A stretch of DNA of 6,607 bases from an uncultured Verrucomicrobiota bacterium (GTDB taxonomy: Bacteria > Verrucomicrobiota > Kiritimatiellia > CAIVKH01), in assembly GCA_937894535.1 (NCBI GenBank), contig CALBHI010000472.1, positions 1 to 6,607 on the forward strand, written 5' to 3'. The stretch's first letter is position 1; each line of letters starts with the position of its first letter. Positions 5,889 to 6,607 of the stretch are shown here, piece after piece. The notes beneath the pieces are model-generated. The model ran no database searches. It was given only the letters and a program-made list of their open reading frames with translations, and was not told where the DNA came from. The translations under genes were made by a program, and so were the position numbers.

Positions 5889-6607
5889 ATGCCCATCACC
5901 CGGCGACAATTTCTGCGCGGCACCGCCATGGCCGGAATCGCCGGTTCCATCCCGGTCCTGCGCGGATTGTCGGTGGAGCTGAACCAACGCGATCTGTCCC
6001 TCTGGAACGACGACGGCCCGGCCATACGCCTCGCCCACCTGACCGACCTCCATTCTTCGCGGATGATCTCCCTCGACCACATCCAATCCGCCATCGACCT
6101 CGCCCTCGCCGCCCAACCCGACCTCGCCTGCTTCACCGGCGACTATGTCAATGCCGTCGCACCTGATCCCGACGGACTGGTGCGCGTGTTGCGTCGCCTC
6201 GCCGACCACGTCCCCTGTTTCGCCTGCCTCGGCAACCACGACGGCGGCCGCTGGTCCGCCGACCGTGGCGGCCCCGCCACCCCGGACGCCGTAATCGAAC
6301 TCCTCCGCGCCGCCCACATCCACGTCCTCCACGACGCCACCGAGTCCATCACCGTCCACAACCGCCGCCTCCTGCTCACCGGCGTCCAGGATCTGTGGAG
6401 CGGCAACCTCGACCCGGTGCGCGCCGGATTCGGCCCCGCCCCCGATCCGCGCATTGTGCTCGCCCACAACCCCGACACCAAGGACGCCCTCCGGCGCGAG
6501 CCCTGGCAGTTGATGCTCAGCGGCCACACCCACGGCGGACAGATCCGCCTGCCCTTCGTCGGCGGACGCCTCACCGCGCCGGTCAAGGACGACCGCTACA
6601 TCGAAGG
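5889..6607 (+). CDS. Tat-exported calcineurin-like metallophosphoesterase (YkuE/LpxG-like), C-terminus beyond window
   Basis: I translated the plus strand from ATG 5889; 239 codons are open to the edge. Residues 4-26 begin TRRQFLRG followed by a short hydrophobic stretch, a twin-arginine signal, so the folded protein is probably exported or membrane-tethered. All visible metal-site motifs of the calcineurin-like superfamily occur in order: D53-L-H55, G84-D85, G115-N-H117-D, H193 (LAHNPD) and G212-H213-T-H215-GGQI. The five-motif order with GHTHGGQ is typical of the YkuE group, which includes LpxG, the UDP-2,3-diacylglucosamine hydrolase of Chlamydia; general phosphodiesterase or phospholipid hydrolysis is equally possible. 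An in-frame TGA at 5856-5858 limits upstream starts. The Shine-Dalgarno is poor (GAAG only) and a small hairpin touches the ATG. Codons end mostly in C (GCC, CTC, GAC). Only the C-terminal end is missing. Confidence 0.92.
   Translation, partial: MPITRRQFLRGTAMAGIAGSIPVLRGLSVELNQRDLSLWNDDGPAIRLAHLTDLHSSRMISLDHIQSAIDLALAAQPDLACFTGDYVNAVAPDPDGLVRVLRRLADHVPCFACLGNHDGGRWSADRGGPATPDAVIELLRAAHIHVLHDATESITVHNRRLLLTGVQDLWSGNLDPVRAGFGPAPDPRIVLAHNPDTKDALRREPWQLMLSGHTHGGQIRLPFVGGRLTAPVKDDRYIE

Noticed and set aside
5399..6166. A 255-codon plus-strand open frame spanning the lipoprotein and phosphoesterase starts
   Set aside because: It runs across two well-supported genes and the divergent spacer; the product is Arg/Pro/His-rich and resembles nothing.
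5844..6533. A 229-codon minus-strand open frame under the phosphoesterase gene
   Set aside because: The plus-strand frame carries all calcineurin-like motifs; the minus-strand product is Gly/Val/Glu-rich without a domain.

Overview
This is a GC-rich (by eye roughly 60-65%) bacterial chromosomal segment from a Gram-negative-type organism: it encodes a Tat-exported metallophosphoesterase, a lipoprotein with a clear lipobox, and a secreted tetratricopeptide protein. The combination of a large secreted TPR protein, a YkuE/LpxG-like phosphoesterase and this codon use would fit the Planctomycetes-Verrucomicrobia-Chlamydiae group, but that placement is a low-confidence inference; no ribosomal or other diagnostic marker is present.

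Layout. Six protein genes fill the window. Five lie on the minus strand and are read from right to left: a small metal-site-like lipoprotein (5803 to 5486), a DUF4256 protein (5470 to 4925), an NfeD-like membrane protein (4813 to 4259), a flotillin (4239 to 2806) and a large TPR protein (2663 to beyond the left edge). The sixth, a metallophosphoesterase, is on the plus strand from 5889 and runs off the right edge, divergent from the lipoprotein gene across 85 bases. No RNA genes, mobile elements, CRISPR arrays or long repeats were seen.

How the genes group. The NfeD-like and flotillin genes are 19 bases apart, each with a strong Shine-Dalgarno sequence, and form the classic NfeD/flotillin membrane-microdomain pair (compare yuaF-floT of Bacillus and yqiJ-yqiK of E. 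coli). The TPR gene follows 142 bases downstream in the same direction and has its own strong Shine-Dalgarno; two short GC hairpins with identical tetraloop sequence lie in that gap. The lipoprotein and DUF4256 genes are 15 bases apart and probably co-transcribed. The minus-strand genes use G-ending codons and the plus-strand gene uses C-ending codons, so the plus strand is C-rich throughout; this looks like replication-strand skew.

Nothing here is a clearly new system. The best leads are the secreted TPR protein beside the flotillin pair, the small YHS/TRASH-like cysteine lipoprotein, and the well-conserved but functionally uncharacterised DUF4256 protein.
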